Positions 7,795-15,478 of a DNA stretch of 64,000 nt are shown here, in pieces. The DNA is taken from positions 1 to 64,000 of the forward strand of contig JAKAKI010000075.1 in assembly GCA_021813505.1 (NCBI GenBank), written 5' to 3'. Both the position numbers and the translations under genes were made by a program. The notes beneath the pieces are model-generated. The model was not told where the DNA came from, ran no database searches, and was given only the letters and a program-made list of their open reading frames with translations. The stretch comes from a bacterium (lineage in GTDB: Bacteria; Zixibacteria; MSB-5A5; WJJR01). The number at the start of each line of letters is the position of its first letter. The first letter of the stretch is position 1.

Positions 7795-9267
7795 ATGGTC
7801 CGGCATTCGGTTCGTACGGCCACGGCTGCAGGAATCGCTTTCATAGTAGTCTCCATCCTGGTGGGCTTGCCCGCCGGTGCTCCGTACGCGCAGATGGCGC
7901 CGCCCGGAGGCTGGGTCGATGGCCAGGGACACAGTCCCTTTGTGAAAGTTGTCAGCCGTATTAAAGATGCGGTCGTCAACATCTCCGCGGAGAAAGTGGT
8001 CGACGTCCGCCAATACCATAATTTCGATCCGTTCTTCGAAGACTGGTTTGGCCCCAACGAGCCGCGCAGCCGCCAGAAGTCTCTGGGGTCCGGTTTCATC
8101 TTCCGCGCCGATGGTTACATCCTGACGAACTACCACGTCGTCAACGGTGCGGACAACATCACGGTGCGCCTCTCCGATAAGATGGAACTGCCCGGCGAGA
8201 TTGTCGGCACCGATGCCGCCACCGATCTCGCGGTATTGCGGATCAAGGCCGATCACGAATTGCCGGCGATTCCGATGGGCAATTCCGATTCGTTGCTTGT
8301 GGGTGATTGGGTTGTGGCCATCGGCAATCCATTCCCGTCGCAGGGTCTGGACCGCACCGTCACGGTCGGCGTGGTCTCCGCACTGGGCCGCAAAGATCTC
8401 TACTTTGGCGACGAGACGCCGACCTACCAGAATTACATTCAGACCGATGCCTCGATCAATCCGGGAAACTCCGGCGGGCCGCTGGTCAATCTGCGCGGGG
8501 AAGCGGTCGGCATCAATGCCGCGATCGCCAGTCCCAATGGCGCCAACGTCGGCATCGGGTTCGCCATCCCGATCAGTTTCGCCGAGATGGTTGTCCCGGA
8601 TCTGCTGGCCAAGGGCGCCGTGGCCCGTGGCTGGCTGGGAATCCAGCCGCGCGATCTCACTTGGGATGACGCGGAGGCCGAGGGACTCAAGTCGGCCGAC
8701 GGAGTTGTCGTCAACCGTGTGATTGCGAATACGCCGGCCGAGAAGGCCGGACTGCGCGTCGGCGATGTGATCACGGCCGTCGATGGGCGGCGTGTCGAAG
8801 ACGCCCAGAGCTTCATGCAGATCATCTGGCAAACACGGGTCGGCAGCATCGTGAAGCTGGATGTCCTGCGCCGTGGCACCGCACAGACTATCAGCGTCGC
8901 ACTCGATGATCGCAGCAAATACCAGCCCGCTTCCGCCACCGAGGATTCGGCGCCAGTCAGGGAACTGCCCAAATGGCTTGGACTCGAAGTGGCCACCGCC
9001 ACGCAGGACATGGCGGAGGAGTACGGGACGGAATTTCATCCGGGAGTGGTTGTGACGGAAGCCGACCGATCCGGCCCCGCTTACGACAAAGGCATTCGCG
9101 TTGGCATGATCATATCGGAGATTGATCATACGGAAATCAAAAACCGTGCGGACTATCTGGACGTCGTCGGGAAACTGGGTGAGGTCACCCGGCCCGTGTC
9201 GCTCCTGGTCTATGACCGTCGGGGCAACACCGGCTACATCGCGGTCCGCCCGGAACGCAAGAAGTGA
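7795..9267 (+). CDS. htrA: HtrA/DegP-family periplasmic serine protease
   Basis: This is a 490-aa protein quality-control protease and chaperone of the periplasm. The start is ATG 7795: it has GGGGAGAAG a few bases upstream, lies about 58 bp after the predicted transcription start, and yields a signal peptide ending near GAPYA. The track's start at 7702 lies inside the promoter. The trypsin-like domain has a complete triad: His114 (TNYHVV), Asp144 (AATDLAV) and Ser226 (NPGNSGGPL). Two PDZ domains follow (about 275-375 and 395-485), the second more divergent. The sigma factor gene follows within about 25 bp and has no promoter of its own, so the two are probably co-transcribed; this would link envelope stress protease to a housekeeping-type sigma factor (inference). 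Confidence 0.95.
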   Translation: MVRHSVRTATAAGIAFIVVSILVGLPAGAPYAQMAPPGGWVDGQGHSPFVKVVSRIKDAVVNISAEKVVDVRQYHNFDPFFEDWFGPNEPRSRQKSLGSGFIFRADGYILTNYHVVNGADNITVRLSDKMELPGEIVGTDAATDLAVLRIKADHELPAIPMGNSDSLLVGDWVVAIGNPFPSQGLDRTVTVGVVSALGRKDLYFGDETPTYQNYIQTDASINPGNSGGPLVNLRGEAVGINAAIASPNGANVGIGFAIPISFAEMVVPDLLAKGAVARGWLGIQPRDLTWDDAEAEGLKSADGVVVNRVIANTPAEKAGLRVGDVITAVDGRRVEDAQSFMQIIWQTRVGSIVKLDVLRRGTAQTISVALDDRSKYQPASATEDSAPVRELPKWLGLEVATATQDMAEEYGTEFHPGVVVTEADRSGPAYDKGIRVGMIISEIDHTEIKNRADYLDVVGKLGEVTRPVSLLVYDRRGNTGYIAVRPERKK

Positions 9268-9277
9268 ACCTTAAGCC

Positions 9278-9284
9278 AAGGAGG
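9278..9284 (+). promoter_or_regulatory. Strong Shine-Dalgarno that decides the sigma factor start
   Basis: AAGGAGG is a full anti-16S complement. It abuts an ATG at 9285 with no spacing and lies 8 nt before an ACG at 9293. Because no ATG, GTG or TTG occurs in the sigma-factor frame at a proper distance, this site is key evidence that translation starts here and not at the TTG at 9377. Confidence 0.6.
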
Positions 9285-9292
9285 ATGCGGGT

Positions 9293-10150
9293 ACGAGCGT
9301 AAGAACCTCTCGCAAGTACCGGGACGAAGACCGGTCATTAGATCTGTACCTCAAGGAGATTGGGGAGACTCCGCTTTTGACCGCGGCCGAGGAAGTATCC
9401 CTCGCCAAGCGGATCAAGCAGGGCGATCAAACCGCCCTCGAGAGACTCACCAAGGCGAACCTGCGCTTTGTCGTGTCCGTTGCCAAACAGTATCAGAACC
9501 AGGGCCTGTCCCTGGCCGACTTGATCAATGAGGGCAATATCGGACTGATCAAAGCCGCCAAGCGTTTCGATGAAACGCGCGGATTCAAGTTCATCTCGTA
9601 CGCGGTCTGGTGGATTCGTCAGGCGATCCTGCAGGCGTTGGCCGAGCAGTCGCGCATCGTGCGGCTCCCGCTCAACCGGGTCGGAACGCTCCACAAGATC
9701 GGCAAAGTGGCCTCATCCCTCGAACAGGAATATGGCCGCGAACCGTCGCCGGAGGAGATTGCCAAGGAACTGGAACTCTCCGAGTCCGAGGTGTCCGATA
9801 CGCTGAAAATCTCCAATACGCATCTGTCGTTGGATGCGCCGTTCTCCACGTCCGAGGACAACAGTTTGATCGATGTCCTCGAGGACGAGCTCCAGCCCGC
9901 TCCGGATGAATCGCTACTCAAGGAGTCGCTGCGCGTTGAGATCGAAAAATCCCTCGAGACCCTCACGCCGCGCGAGGCCGAAGTAATCAATCTGTATTTC
10001 GGCTTGTCACATGAAAAGGCGCTGACACTGGAAGAGATCGGTGTGCGCTTTTCCCTGACCCGTGAGCGCGTCCGGCAAATCAAGGAGAAAGCCATCCGGC
10101 GCCTGCGCCATGCGTCGCGCAGCAAGTCTCTGCGCGCCTATCTGGACTGA
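9293..10150 (+). CDS. rpoD: RpoD-type (group 1/2) RNA polymerase sigma factor, start codon anomalous
   Basis: This is a short primary-type sigma factor of about 285 aa without region 1.1, as in Bacteroidota-type RpoD. Region 1.2 ([15 protein letters not shown]), region 2 ([50 protein letters not shown]), region 3 ([19 protein letters not shown]) and region 4 ([34 protein letters not shown]) are all intact. The ORF track starts at TTG 9377, which would cut off region 1.2, yet coding clearly extends upstream. In that frame there is no ATG, GTG or TTG after the upstream gene. An ACG at 9293 has ideal spacing from AAGGAGG; alternatively ATG CGG at 9285 (RpoD proteins of this type often begin MR) is the true start and one base is missing before 9300. 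I annotate from 9293. A strong terminator follows. Confidence 0.85.
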   Translation, partial: TSVRTSRKYRDEDRSLDLYLKEIGETPLLTAAEEVSLAKRIKQGDQTALERLTKANLRFVVSVAKQYQNQGLSLADLINEGNIGLIKAAKRFDETRGFKFISYAVWWIRQAILQALAEQSRIVRLPLNRVGTLHKIGKVASSLEQEYGREPSPEEIAKELELSESEVSDTLKISNTHLSLDAPFSTSEDNSLIDVLEDELQPAPDESLLKESLRVEIEKSLETLTPREAEVINLYFGLSHEKALTLEEIGVRFSLTRERVRQIKEKAIRRLRHASRSKSLRAYLD

Positions 10151-10182
10151 CCGGTCCAGTTCGACAACACAGAAGGCCATCA

Positions 10183-10217
10183 AGCCCCGTCTCGCGTGAG
10201 TGAGACGGGGTTTTTTT
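10183..10217 (+). terminator. Rho-independent terminator after sigma factor
   Basis: CCCCGTCTC (10185-10193) pairs with GAGACGGGG (10202-10210) and is followed by seven T residues. Confidence 0.95.
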
Positions 10218-10242
10218 CTGGGCGGAGGCGTGTGCGAAATCG

Positions 10243-10378
10243 CCCTCACCCCCGACCCCAGAGGGAGAGGGGAGAAGAACTTTGACTGCGCAACGTCTTC
10301 CGTTTCACGGCAGGCTGCTCCCTCTCCCTTTCACGGCAGGCTGCTCCCTCTCCCTCAGGGAGAGGGTCGGGGTGAGGG
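10243..10378. repeat. Palindromic intergenic element with internal 26-bp tandem duplication
   Basis: The ends are inverted repeats (CCCTCACCCCCGACCCC at 10243-10259 against GGGTCGGGGTGAGGG at 10364-10378). Inside lie two identical 26-bp copies beginning TTTCACGGCAGGCTGCTCCC (10303-10328 and 10329-10354), and CCCTCTCCCT-CAGGGAGAGGG forms a hairpin. The ORFs predicted across it (for example 10200-10538 and 10282-10545) are repeat translations, not genes. REP- or MITE-like. Confidence 0.7.
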
Positions 10379-10430
10379 TGGCTCGGTGCACGGCTATGCC
10401 TTCACCAAGAGCGGACAAATGTCTGCAGAA

Positions 10431-10521
10431 GTGGGAGGGCGAGGCTCCTGCCGAGCCTCTTGTCCGCGCGGAAACAAGGCTCGGCGATCCGCCGCGGCGG
10501 ATCGCCCTCCCGCTCTCCCAC
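10431..10521. repeat. Dispersed palindromic repeat, copy A
   Basis: The 91-bp unit starts GTGGGAG and ends CTCCCAC (terminal inverted repeats). It contains GAGGCTCCTGCCGAGCC, an AAGGCTCGGC echo of it, and the palindrome GATCCGCCGCGGCGGATC. A near-identical left end and right end occur again at 13033-13112. It is intergenic here, between convergent genes. Confidence 0.75.
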
Positions 10522-10548
10522 AATTCAGACCATTCTAATTCGTGAACA

Positions 10549-11961
10549 TCACCCCACCGCAGGCGCGGTGTCGGTGGAGTCAGCCCCGGGCTGGGGCAGG
10601 GGAGTGGCTTCTCGACGGACACGTGAATCGGAGTCCGGTGGCGTTTGATCGGTAACCGGAACGGGCAATGAATCCTTGGGGCGTGTGCCGAAGCGGGTCA
10701 TAATGACGGCACCTGATCCGACGGTCACGACCACATATGCAATCAGAATTGCCAGCGCAAAAAGCGCAATCGCGATTAAACGCAACAGGCCGGTACCGGC
10801 CTCAGTTCCCGCTGCCCAGGCCGCCGCCACCGCCACCAATGAGATCGACTGCAGGATGAGATACCCCATGACCGTGCGGGCCAACGGCGTCTTCAAACCC
10901 AGACTCACGTTTTGATCGATCTTCTCGCCAACCAATAGTCCCACGGCCGCCTGTGCCAACACGATCGCTCCCGCAATCATGAGCGGTACCAGGAAGATTA
11001 CGACCGGGATGCCGATGATGGTCACCAACAAGAGGAGGATCGCCGGAATTGCCAGAAGCTGGGCGAGAATCCCCATGAAGAATGATTTGAAGAACGAACT
11101 CTGGATCTTGTCTTTAACCTTCACCACGTTCCGGGCGGCCAGTGCATGTGCCAGGAGAACCAGGAACGTCCAGAATAGCAGGTTCAAGAGAACCAGTACG
11201 GTCATGGTGGTGGCCGGGTCCACAAGACGGGTCACGCCCCACGGCCGACCGAAGATGTTGACTAACACCTCTTGGCGCGTTCCACCAATGCGTCCACCTG
11301 GTTCCTTCACGATGTCCGACGCGATGACATTTTTGCGCACCGAACCGGCGGACCCGACGTGTACCTGACCGAACGGTGCAACCGCATCTTCGCCTACCTG
11401 GCCGTCGACGTTGACGCTGCCGAATACTGAGACGGCGCTCCCCGTCACTTTTCCCTTGATGTCGACCTGCCCGCCGAAAACACAGATGACATCCCCGCGG
11501 ATGATCTCGTCCTCGGCCACAGTGACATCGGTCGTCAAATGGATGATGTCATCGCGATGAATGTCGATTGGCCCGATCACCATGGGTTCGGGCACGCCTC
11601 GAAGGTCCGGAAAGTTGTCCGGTATCTCGATCCGCACCATGCCCGTTCCCAGATGTTGCCGGCGTCCCGAACGGTCGACCACGGTGGCCCCGCTCGCATC
11701 CACGGTTATTTCTGTAGCATAGATCGAATCGGAGCGATCGGCAATCTTGGGAGCCACAACGGCAGCGGACGAGGGATGCGGGACATGACCGCGCACTGCC
11801 GGTGGCGCCTGCGCCAGCGAGGCGGATGACGCCAGCAGCGAAGCCACGATCGTGGCCGCGCATGACTGGAACCCAGAGCCATGACGGCGCCGGGCGCGTG
11901 GGGGCGTGTCAGTATACGCCCCGCCGCCCAAATCCAGACAGTGTCCTTCCCTGATCGTCAT
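10549..11961 (-). CDS. Polymer-forming (bactofilin-like) domain membrane protein
   Basis: This is a 470-aa exported/integral membrane protein. An N-terminal signal-type segment (about 28-52) is followed by a turn-rich beta-helical region (about 145-235: GDVICVFGGQVDIKGKVTG, SVFGSVNVDGQVGEDAVAPFG) of the polymer-forming cytoskeletal/bactofilin type. Next come four or five hydrophobic helices (about 260-425) containing LLVTIIGIPVVIFLVPL, then a charged Pro-rich tail. It is the third gene of a minus-strand operon with an ECF sigma factor and a DUF4097 protein; the gap to the latter is 10 bp. In other bacteria such trios are linked to envelope stress, but the precise role is unknown. The stop lies next to dispersed palindromic repeats rather than an evident terminator. 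Confidence 0.85.
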   Translation of the reverse strand: MTIREGHCLDLGGGAYTDTPPRARRRHGSGFQSCAATIVASLLASSASLAQAPPAVRGHVPHPSSAAVVAPKIADRSDSIYATEITVDASGATVVDRSGRRQHLGTGMVRIEIPDNFPDLRGVPEPMVIGPIDIHRDDIIHLTTDVTVAEDEIIRGDVICVFGGQVDIKGKVTGSAVSVFGSVNVDGQVGEDAVAPFGQVHVGSAGSVRKNVIASDIVKEPGGRIGGTRQEVLVNIFGRPWGVTRLVDPATTMTVLVLLNLLFWTFLVLLAHALAARNVVKVKDKIQSSFFKSFFMGILAQLLAIPAILLLLVTIIGIPVVIFLVPLMIAGAIVLAQAAVGLLVGEKIDQNVSLGLKTPLARTVMGYLILQSISLVAVAAAWAAGTEAGTGLLRLIAIALFALAILIAYVVVTVGSGAVIMTRFGTRPKDSLPVPVTDQTPPDSDSRVRREATPLPQPGADSTDTAPAVG

Positions 11962-11971
11962 CGGGCTTAGC

Positions 11972-13189
11972 CTATAGCTCTCCCAGCAGAATATCGCCCG
12001 AACTCGTGGAAATCTCCAGTTCGCTGGGTCCGTCCCCCAGACGCCCGCTGAGTTCGTGGCGCGAGTGTTTGCGCACTCTCAAACCGGCATCCACTTGAAT
12101 GTCTCCCGAGTTGCTGGAGAGCCGCACATCACTGACTTCCTTGGCGTTCACATAGACTTTGACGGAGCCGGAAACTGTCTCGCACGCCAGACGGCCTGTT
12201 GACTTGGCCGAACGGACGGTCAGATCGCCGGAGACGGAATGCAGATCAAAACTGCCGCCCTCGTTCTCGACTGTGATCTGGCCCGACGTGGTATTTCCGG
12301 CGACGGTTCCCTTGACTTGTTTGACGAGAATGTCCCCCGACGTGGTCGATGCATCGACATCGCCCGCCACCCCAGCCGCGGTCAGTGAGCCGGAAACTGT
12401 CTCGGCCTTCAGCGTGCTGCCGCAAATGTCGACGTCGACGTCGCCGGATACGGTCTCCGCGTGTACGGGGCCACGGCAATCGGAAACGTGAACGCCGCCG
12501 GAGACAGCAGTGGCTCGGACGCGCGATGACACTCTTTCTGCCGTGACATCACCAGAGACAGAATTGATCTGGATCGGCCCGGAAGTCCCGGTGATGCGTG
12601 CCTCACCCGAAACGCTCGACATTTCACCGGTCGCGCCACTGGGGCCGTGGACATGGAAGCTGACACTGATCGAACGCGACCTTCCGAACAAATCCTGCAG
12701 CCAGTGATTGAAATCACGCCGGTGCTTTACGACAGCCTCGAGCAATCCATCGCTGCCTTCGACCCGGATACCGATCTGATCGCGGATTTCCTTCGCCTCG
12801 GCTTCGTCTCTGGCGCGGACCAAAACGATGATATCCACCGTGGCCTTTGTTCCGGCCGTTGCCGTGTAGGAGACGTCGCCGTTGACGGTCTCCAGATTGA
12901 TATCCGGCGCCGATCCGACTTCGAATGTCTTGGTGTCGGTCAGCCGGAATTCCTCCAGCGCCGAAGCCGGCGAGCTCGCGGCAATAACGATGAGGATCGC
13001 CGAGAGCGATGCCGCAGCGAAGCTCGTGGAAGGGAGGGAGAGGCTCCTGCCGAGCCATGATCTCGCGCGCTGAGAGAGGATCGGCAGTCCGCCGTGGCGG
13101 ATCGCCCTCCCAGATTTCCGTTCAACGATTGGGCTGCCAGCATTCACCGGGTGCCGCTTGCGTCCCTGAATCAGATTCCCAGTTCCCAT
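11972..13189 (-). CDS. Secreted DUF4097-family beta-strand repeat protein
   Basis: This is a 405-aa protein with a right-handed beta-repeat of the DUF4097 (putative adhesin) type. The signature SGDV/SGSL/SGDI turns recur about every 18-20 residues (VSGDVTAE, VSGDVDVDICG, VSGSLTAAG, TSGDILV, TSGQITV, VSGDLTVRS). The start is set at ATG 13189: on the minus strand GAGGAGG lies 7 bp upstream, whereas the track's start (13264) overlaps the preceding gene. This gives an unusually long, arginine-rich n-region before the hydrophobic core (LSAILIVIAASSPASA). Part of that n-region is encoded by copy B of a dispersed intergenic repeat. The gene lies 65 bp downstream of an ECF sigma factor, and the order sigma, DUF4097, polymer-forming protein suggests a sigma-controlled envelope module (inference). 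Confidence 0.85.
   Translation of the reverse strand: MGTGNLIQGRKRHPVNAGSPIVERKSGRAIRHGGLPILSQRARSWLGRSLSLPSTSFAAASLSAILIVIAASSPASALEEFRLTDTKTFEVGSAPDINLETVNGDVSYTATAGTKATVDIIVLVRARDEAEAKEIRDQIGIRVEGSDGLLEAVVKHRRDFNHWLQDLFGRSRSISVSFHVHGPSGATGEMSSVSGEARITGTSGPIQINSVSGDVTAERVSSRVRATAVSGGVHVSDCRGPVHAETVSGDVDVDICGSTLKAETVSGSLTAAGVAGDVDASTTSGDILVKQVKGTVAGNTTSGQITVENEGGSFDLHSVSGDLTVRSAKSTGRLACETVSGSVKVYVNAKEVSDVRLSSNSGDIQVDAGLRVRKHSRHELSGRLGDGPSELEISTSSGDILLGEL
13033..13112. repeat. Dispersed palindromic repeat, copy B, inside a coding region
   Basis: It shares with copy A (10431-10521) the left end GGGAGGG(A/C)GAGGCTCCTGCCGAGCC with one mismatch, and the right end CCGCCGYGGCGGATCGCCCTCCC. Here it falls within the N-terminal coding region of the DUF4097 gene, between its ribosome binding site and the signal-peptide core, and is read in frame without a stop. 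Confidence 0.75.
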
Positions 13190-13254
13190 CTTGGGTCCTC
13201 CTCGAATCGCGCGTTGGTCCCACGGCTGTAGAGGCTCAGCCGCAGGGCCGACCC

Positions 13255-13824
13255 TCAGGTCCAAATCGACTTCAGCTTCTTCTTGAGCAGCTCGCGAGCC
13301 CGGAAAATGCGCGCTTTGACCGTGCCCACTGGCAGCCCAAGCTGATCGGCGATCTCTTCGTACGATTTGTCCTGCTGATGGCGCAGGACGATGACTTCGC
13401 GGTATTTCGGGGGCAGAGACGAGATGGCGTCCTGGATGGTGATTTCGCGGCGCCGCCGGTACAGATTCTCTTCGGGATTCTGCGACCAGTCCGGTACCTC
13501 AAAGCCGACCTCCCCGTCTTTCGTCTGGATAGGTTTGTCCAGCGACAGGGCTTCGATCCGCTTCTTGCGCAGAAAGTCGATGGCGTTGTTGGCGGCGATT
13601 TTGTAGAGCCATGTCGAGAACCGGTACTCGAAGCGGTAGGTCGCCAGCGACCCAAACGCTTTCATGAACGTCTCTTGCACCAGGTCAGCCGACTCGTCAG
13701 GATTCCGCACGATCTTGAAGATCACGTGGTAGATCGACTGACGGTGCCGGTTCAGGAGGTCCCGGTACGCCCGCTGATCACCACCCAATGCTTGTTTGAT
13801 CAACTGCTCGTCCGACTCGGCCAC
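13255..13824 (-). CDS. ECF-type RNA polymerase sigma factor
   Basis: This is a 189-aa extracytoplasmic-function sigma factor. Region 2 (LLNRHRQSIYHVIFKIV, ADLVQETFMKAFGSL, FSTWLYKIAANNAIDFLRKKR) and region 4 (LPPKYREVIVLRHQQDKSYEEIA, LPVGTVKARIFRARELLKKKL) are intact and of RpoE-like type; the lengthened linker (about 95-120) is common. It heads a minus-strand operon with the DUF4097 and polymer-forming proteins. No zinc-binding anti-sigma gene follows it directly, so its control is unclear. The 5' region (13825-13960) has no convincing -35/-10 pair on the minus strand, and autoregulation through an ECF promoter is possible but not shown. Confidence 0.92.
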   Translation of the reverse strand: MAESDEQLIKQALGGDQRAYRDLLNRHRQSIYHVIFKIVRNPDESADLVQETFMKAFGSLATYRFEYRFSTWLYKIAANNAIDFLRKKRIEALSLDKPIQTKDGEVGFEVPDWSQNPEENLYRRRREITIQDAISSLPPKYREVIVLRHQQDKSYEEIADQLGLPVGTVKARIFRARELLKKKLKSIWT

Positions 13825-13960
13825 CTGGCTACCCGCACTTCGAGTTTACGATGTCTCAGACACAATGTTTCGCCCCGGTCGTGGCGGAAGCCACGCCGGG
13901 GGGCCATCCATAATACAAAGGGGACAATAGATAGGCCATTGGAAAGGGAGTATGGCCGGT

Positions 13961-14629
13961 TCACGTTGCGGATTTACCTTTGTTCCTGTTCCTGTGCCGG
14001 TGTCGGTAGAGCCTTTCGGTGAATCCGCCCTCCCTTTCGAAGGAATGGGCCTGGGCGCGTAGCTGCTGATCAAGGAAATAGCAGCACAGGTTCAACAGCG
14101 AGAGCGCAGCGTTGGCGACGAAGACTTCGGGAGCGAAAGGTTCCGGTGGACTGACACGGACAGGCACGGACGAAGTTGACTCGGGAGCGTTTCCGTGCTT
14201 GTCTGTGTCTGTCCGTGTCAGCCCTATCGATCTACGCCGCTCATCACCAACCCAAGTCCGCACCTCCTCCAACGTAGAGCACTTCTTACTCTTGAATCGC
14301 TTGAGTGCGGGATGCTCCGGTACCCACTGCGGCAAGCCCTGCTGTCTCAAGAATTCTTCATAATCTAATCGCAGTTCTTCCAGACTGGCTCTTGCAACGT
14401 TCGTCAACTTTAGTTCCATCTTCTTGGATGTTCCCGACAGTTGACTCCCCTCCGCAATGTTCTGCACACCGCTTCGGGCTGCCTGAACCATCTGGTCCCG
14501 TGTCCGGCCTCGCCTGTCAACGAATTGATCACAGAAACGAACCGTCAGGTCATAGACTAGCTGAGCAATTCGAAAGGACTTGAGCTTTCTATAGCCACCA
14601 TGCTTCGGGATCAGCGATTCATCAGGCAT
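13961..14629 (-). CDS. Four-helix-bundle protein (23S rRNA intervening-sequence protein family) with insertion
   Basis: This 222-aa protein belongs to the IVP/four-helix-bundle family (KLKSFRIAQLVYDLT, RDQMVQAARSGVQNIAEG, NVARASLEELRLDYEEFL). Despite the family name, such genes are mostly found outside rRNA and have no proven function. The C-terminal part (LSLLNLCCYFLDQQLRAQ) is the family's suffix helix. Between the two halves lies a stretch of about 30 residues (GLTRTDTDKHGNAPESTSS) that is encoded by an imperfect DNA palindrome (14151-14221), so the protein appears to have gained a repeat insertion in frame. The next gene (GNAT) ends 2 bp upstream on the same strand, so the two are probably co-transcribed. 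Confidence 0.75.
   Translation of the reverse strand: MPDESLIPKHGGYRKLKSFRIAQLVYDLTVRFCDQFVDRRGRTRDQMVQAARSGVQNIAEGSQLSGTSKKMELKLTNVARASLEELRLDYEEFLRQQGLPQWVPEHPALKRFKSKKCSTLEEVRTWVGDERRRSIGLTRTDTDKHGNAPESTSSVPVRVSPPEPFAPEVFVANAALSLLNLCCYFLDQQLRAQAHSFEREGGFTERLYRHRHRNRNKGKSAT
14151..14221. repeat. Inverted repeat inserted in the IVP-like gene
   Basis: CTGACACGGAC (14151-14161) pairs perfectly with GTCCGTGTCAG (14211-14221), and GCACGGA (14164-14170) with TCCGTGC (14192-14198). The DNA could form a long imperfect hairpin, and the whole unit is translated in frame between two conserved helices. Confidence 0.6.
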
Positions 14630-14630
14630 T

Positions 14631-15140
14631 TCAGATCAGCCCCTTCCCCATCACCACGCTCCGATACGTCTTCCCCGGCCACTGCACGGTTGTGACCTCG
14701 TGATAGCCATGGCGCTCGTAGTAGTCGATCAGTTCCGTTGCCGGCTCGGCTGTGTCGAGCAGCAATTCCGCAAATCCGTTTTCACCAGCCCATGTTTCGG
14801 CCGCCGACAATAGGGCTGATCCAATACCTTTTCCCTGAAGCTCCGGTGCGACTGCAAACTGATGGATGGTGGCGACACCCGGCTTGTTGAAGTGGGGGCA
14901 GACTGAGTCGGTGTGGGTTCCACGGACTACAATCGTGCCAGCCAAGTCAGAACCCACGGTCGCCATAAAGCATGTCCCCCACGCCGCCCGCTGCGCGGTG
15001 ACCTCAGGCGTCTGATCGACGGCGGTGAAGTTGAGCCCGCGCGCGCCCAACGGCGCGTAGGCGCGATGGATCAACTCTGTGAGTGCTTCAATTGAATCGC
15101 TCTCGGCGAGGCGGCGTATGCATAGTTCTGCAGAGGTCAT
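14631..15140 (-). CDS. GNAT-family N-acetyltransferase
   Basis: This 169-aa protein is predicted to transfer acetyl from acetyl-CoA to an amine of unknown identity. The start is placed at the internal methionine at 15140 (MTSAELCIRRLAESD), where homology to GNAT proteins begins; the 40 residues added by the track start (15260) are Cys/Pro/His-rich and look non-coding. Motif A of the fold is visible (HQFAVAPELQGKGIGSALL), with the acetyl-CoA-binding Q/RxxGxG/A sequence QGKGIG. Motif B covers YYERHGYHEV. No strong ribosome binding site is seen, so the exact start is uncertain. It lies directly upstream of the IVP-like gene. Confidence 0.8.
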   Translation of the reverse strand: MTSAELCIRRLAESDSIEALTELIHRAYAPLGARGLNFTAVDQTPEVTAQRAAWGTCFMATVGSDLAGTIVVRGTHTDSVCPHFNKPGVATIHQFAVAPELQGKGIGSALLSAAETWAGENGFAELLLDTAEPATELIDYYERHGYHEVTTVQWPGKTYRSVVMGKGLI

Positions 15141-15478
15141 CGGAGTTCGGTCATGATACGAAGTGCCTATTCGGCAGGGACACGAATTCGGAGACCCGTC
15201 TGGGCCAAAGTCGCTCAGCCAGTGGTGAGGCCGCTCCCTATTGAGTGGGAAGCGCCCCATTAGGTCCCCCCGTACGATCTTTCTCCTTACCTGACGCGCT
15301 CATTTAACTCTTTGCATTTCAATATGTTAGCGAATTAAATCCACGCCCGCTCTACCGGCAAGCCCCTTGCGATGGCCTAAAGCAGGTGAAACCTGCCGTT
15401 TGGCGGGCCGATAATATCCCTGGGGGAATAGCAGCCCGCTTACCTCGGGGACATCAGGTTCTCGGAGGGAGAGCGGAC

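Noticed and set aside
7630-9129. 499-aa minus-strand ORF across htrA
   Set aside because: The opposite strand encodes a full HtrA with catalytic triad and PDZ domains; this ORF is an antisense shadow.
10200-10545. ORFs over the intergenic repeats (for example 10200-10538, 10282-10545, 10305-10622)
   Set aside because: The translations are repeat-derived (GEAPAEP- and RGSCRAS-like strings) and lie on palindromic elements.
15388-15414. GCCGATAA at 15407 resembling a sigma-28 -10 box upstream of the 46-aa gene
   Set aside because: The position where TAAAGTTT should be (11 bp upstream) reads GAAACCTG, and no flagellar genes are in the window.
15361-15470. Possible cyclic-di-GMP (GEMM) riboswitch before the small basic protein
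   Set aside because: Some GC stem-loops and a CCTAAAG element exist, but the conserved core strings and tetraloop receptor pattern could not be placed.
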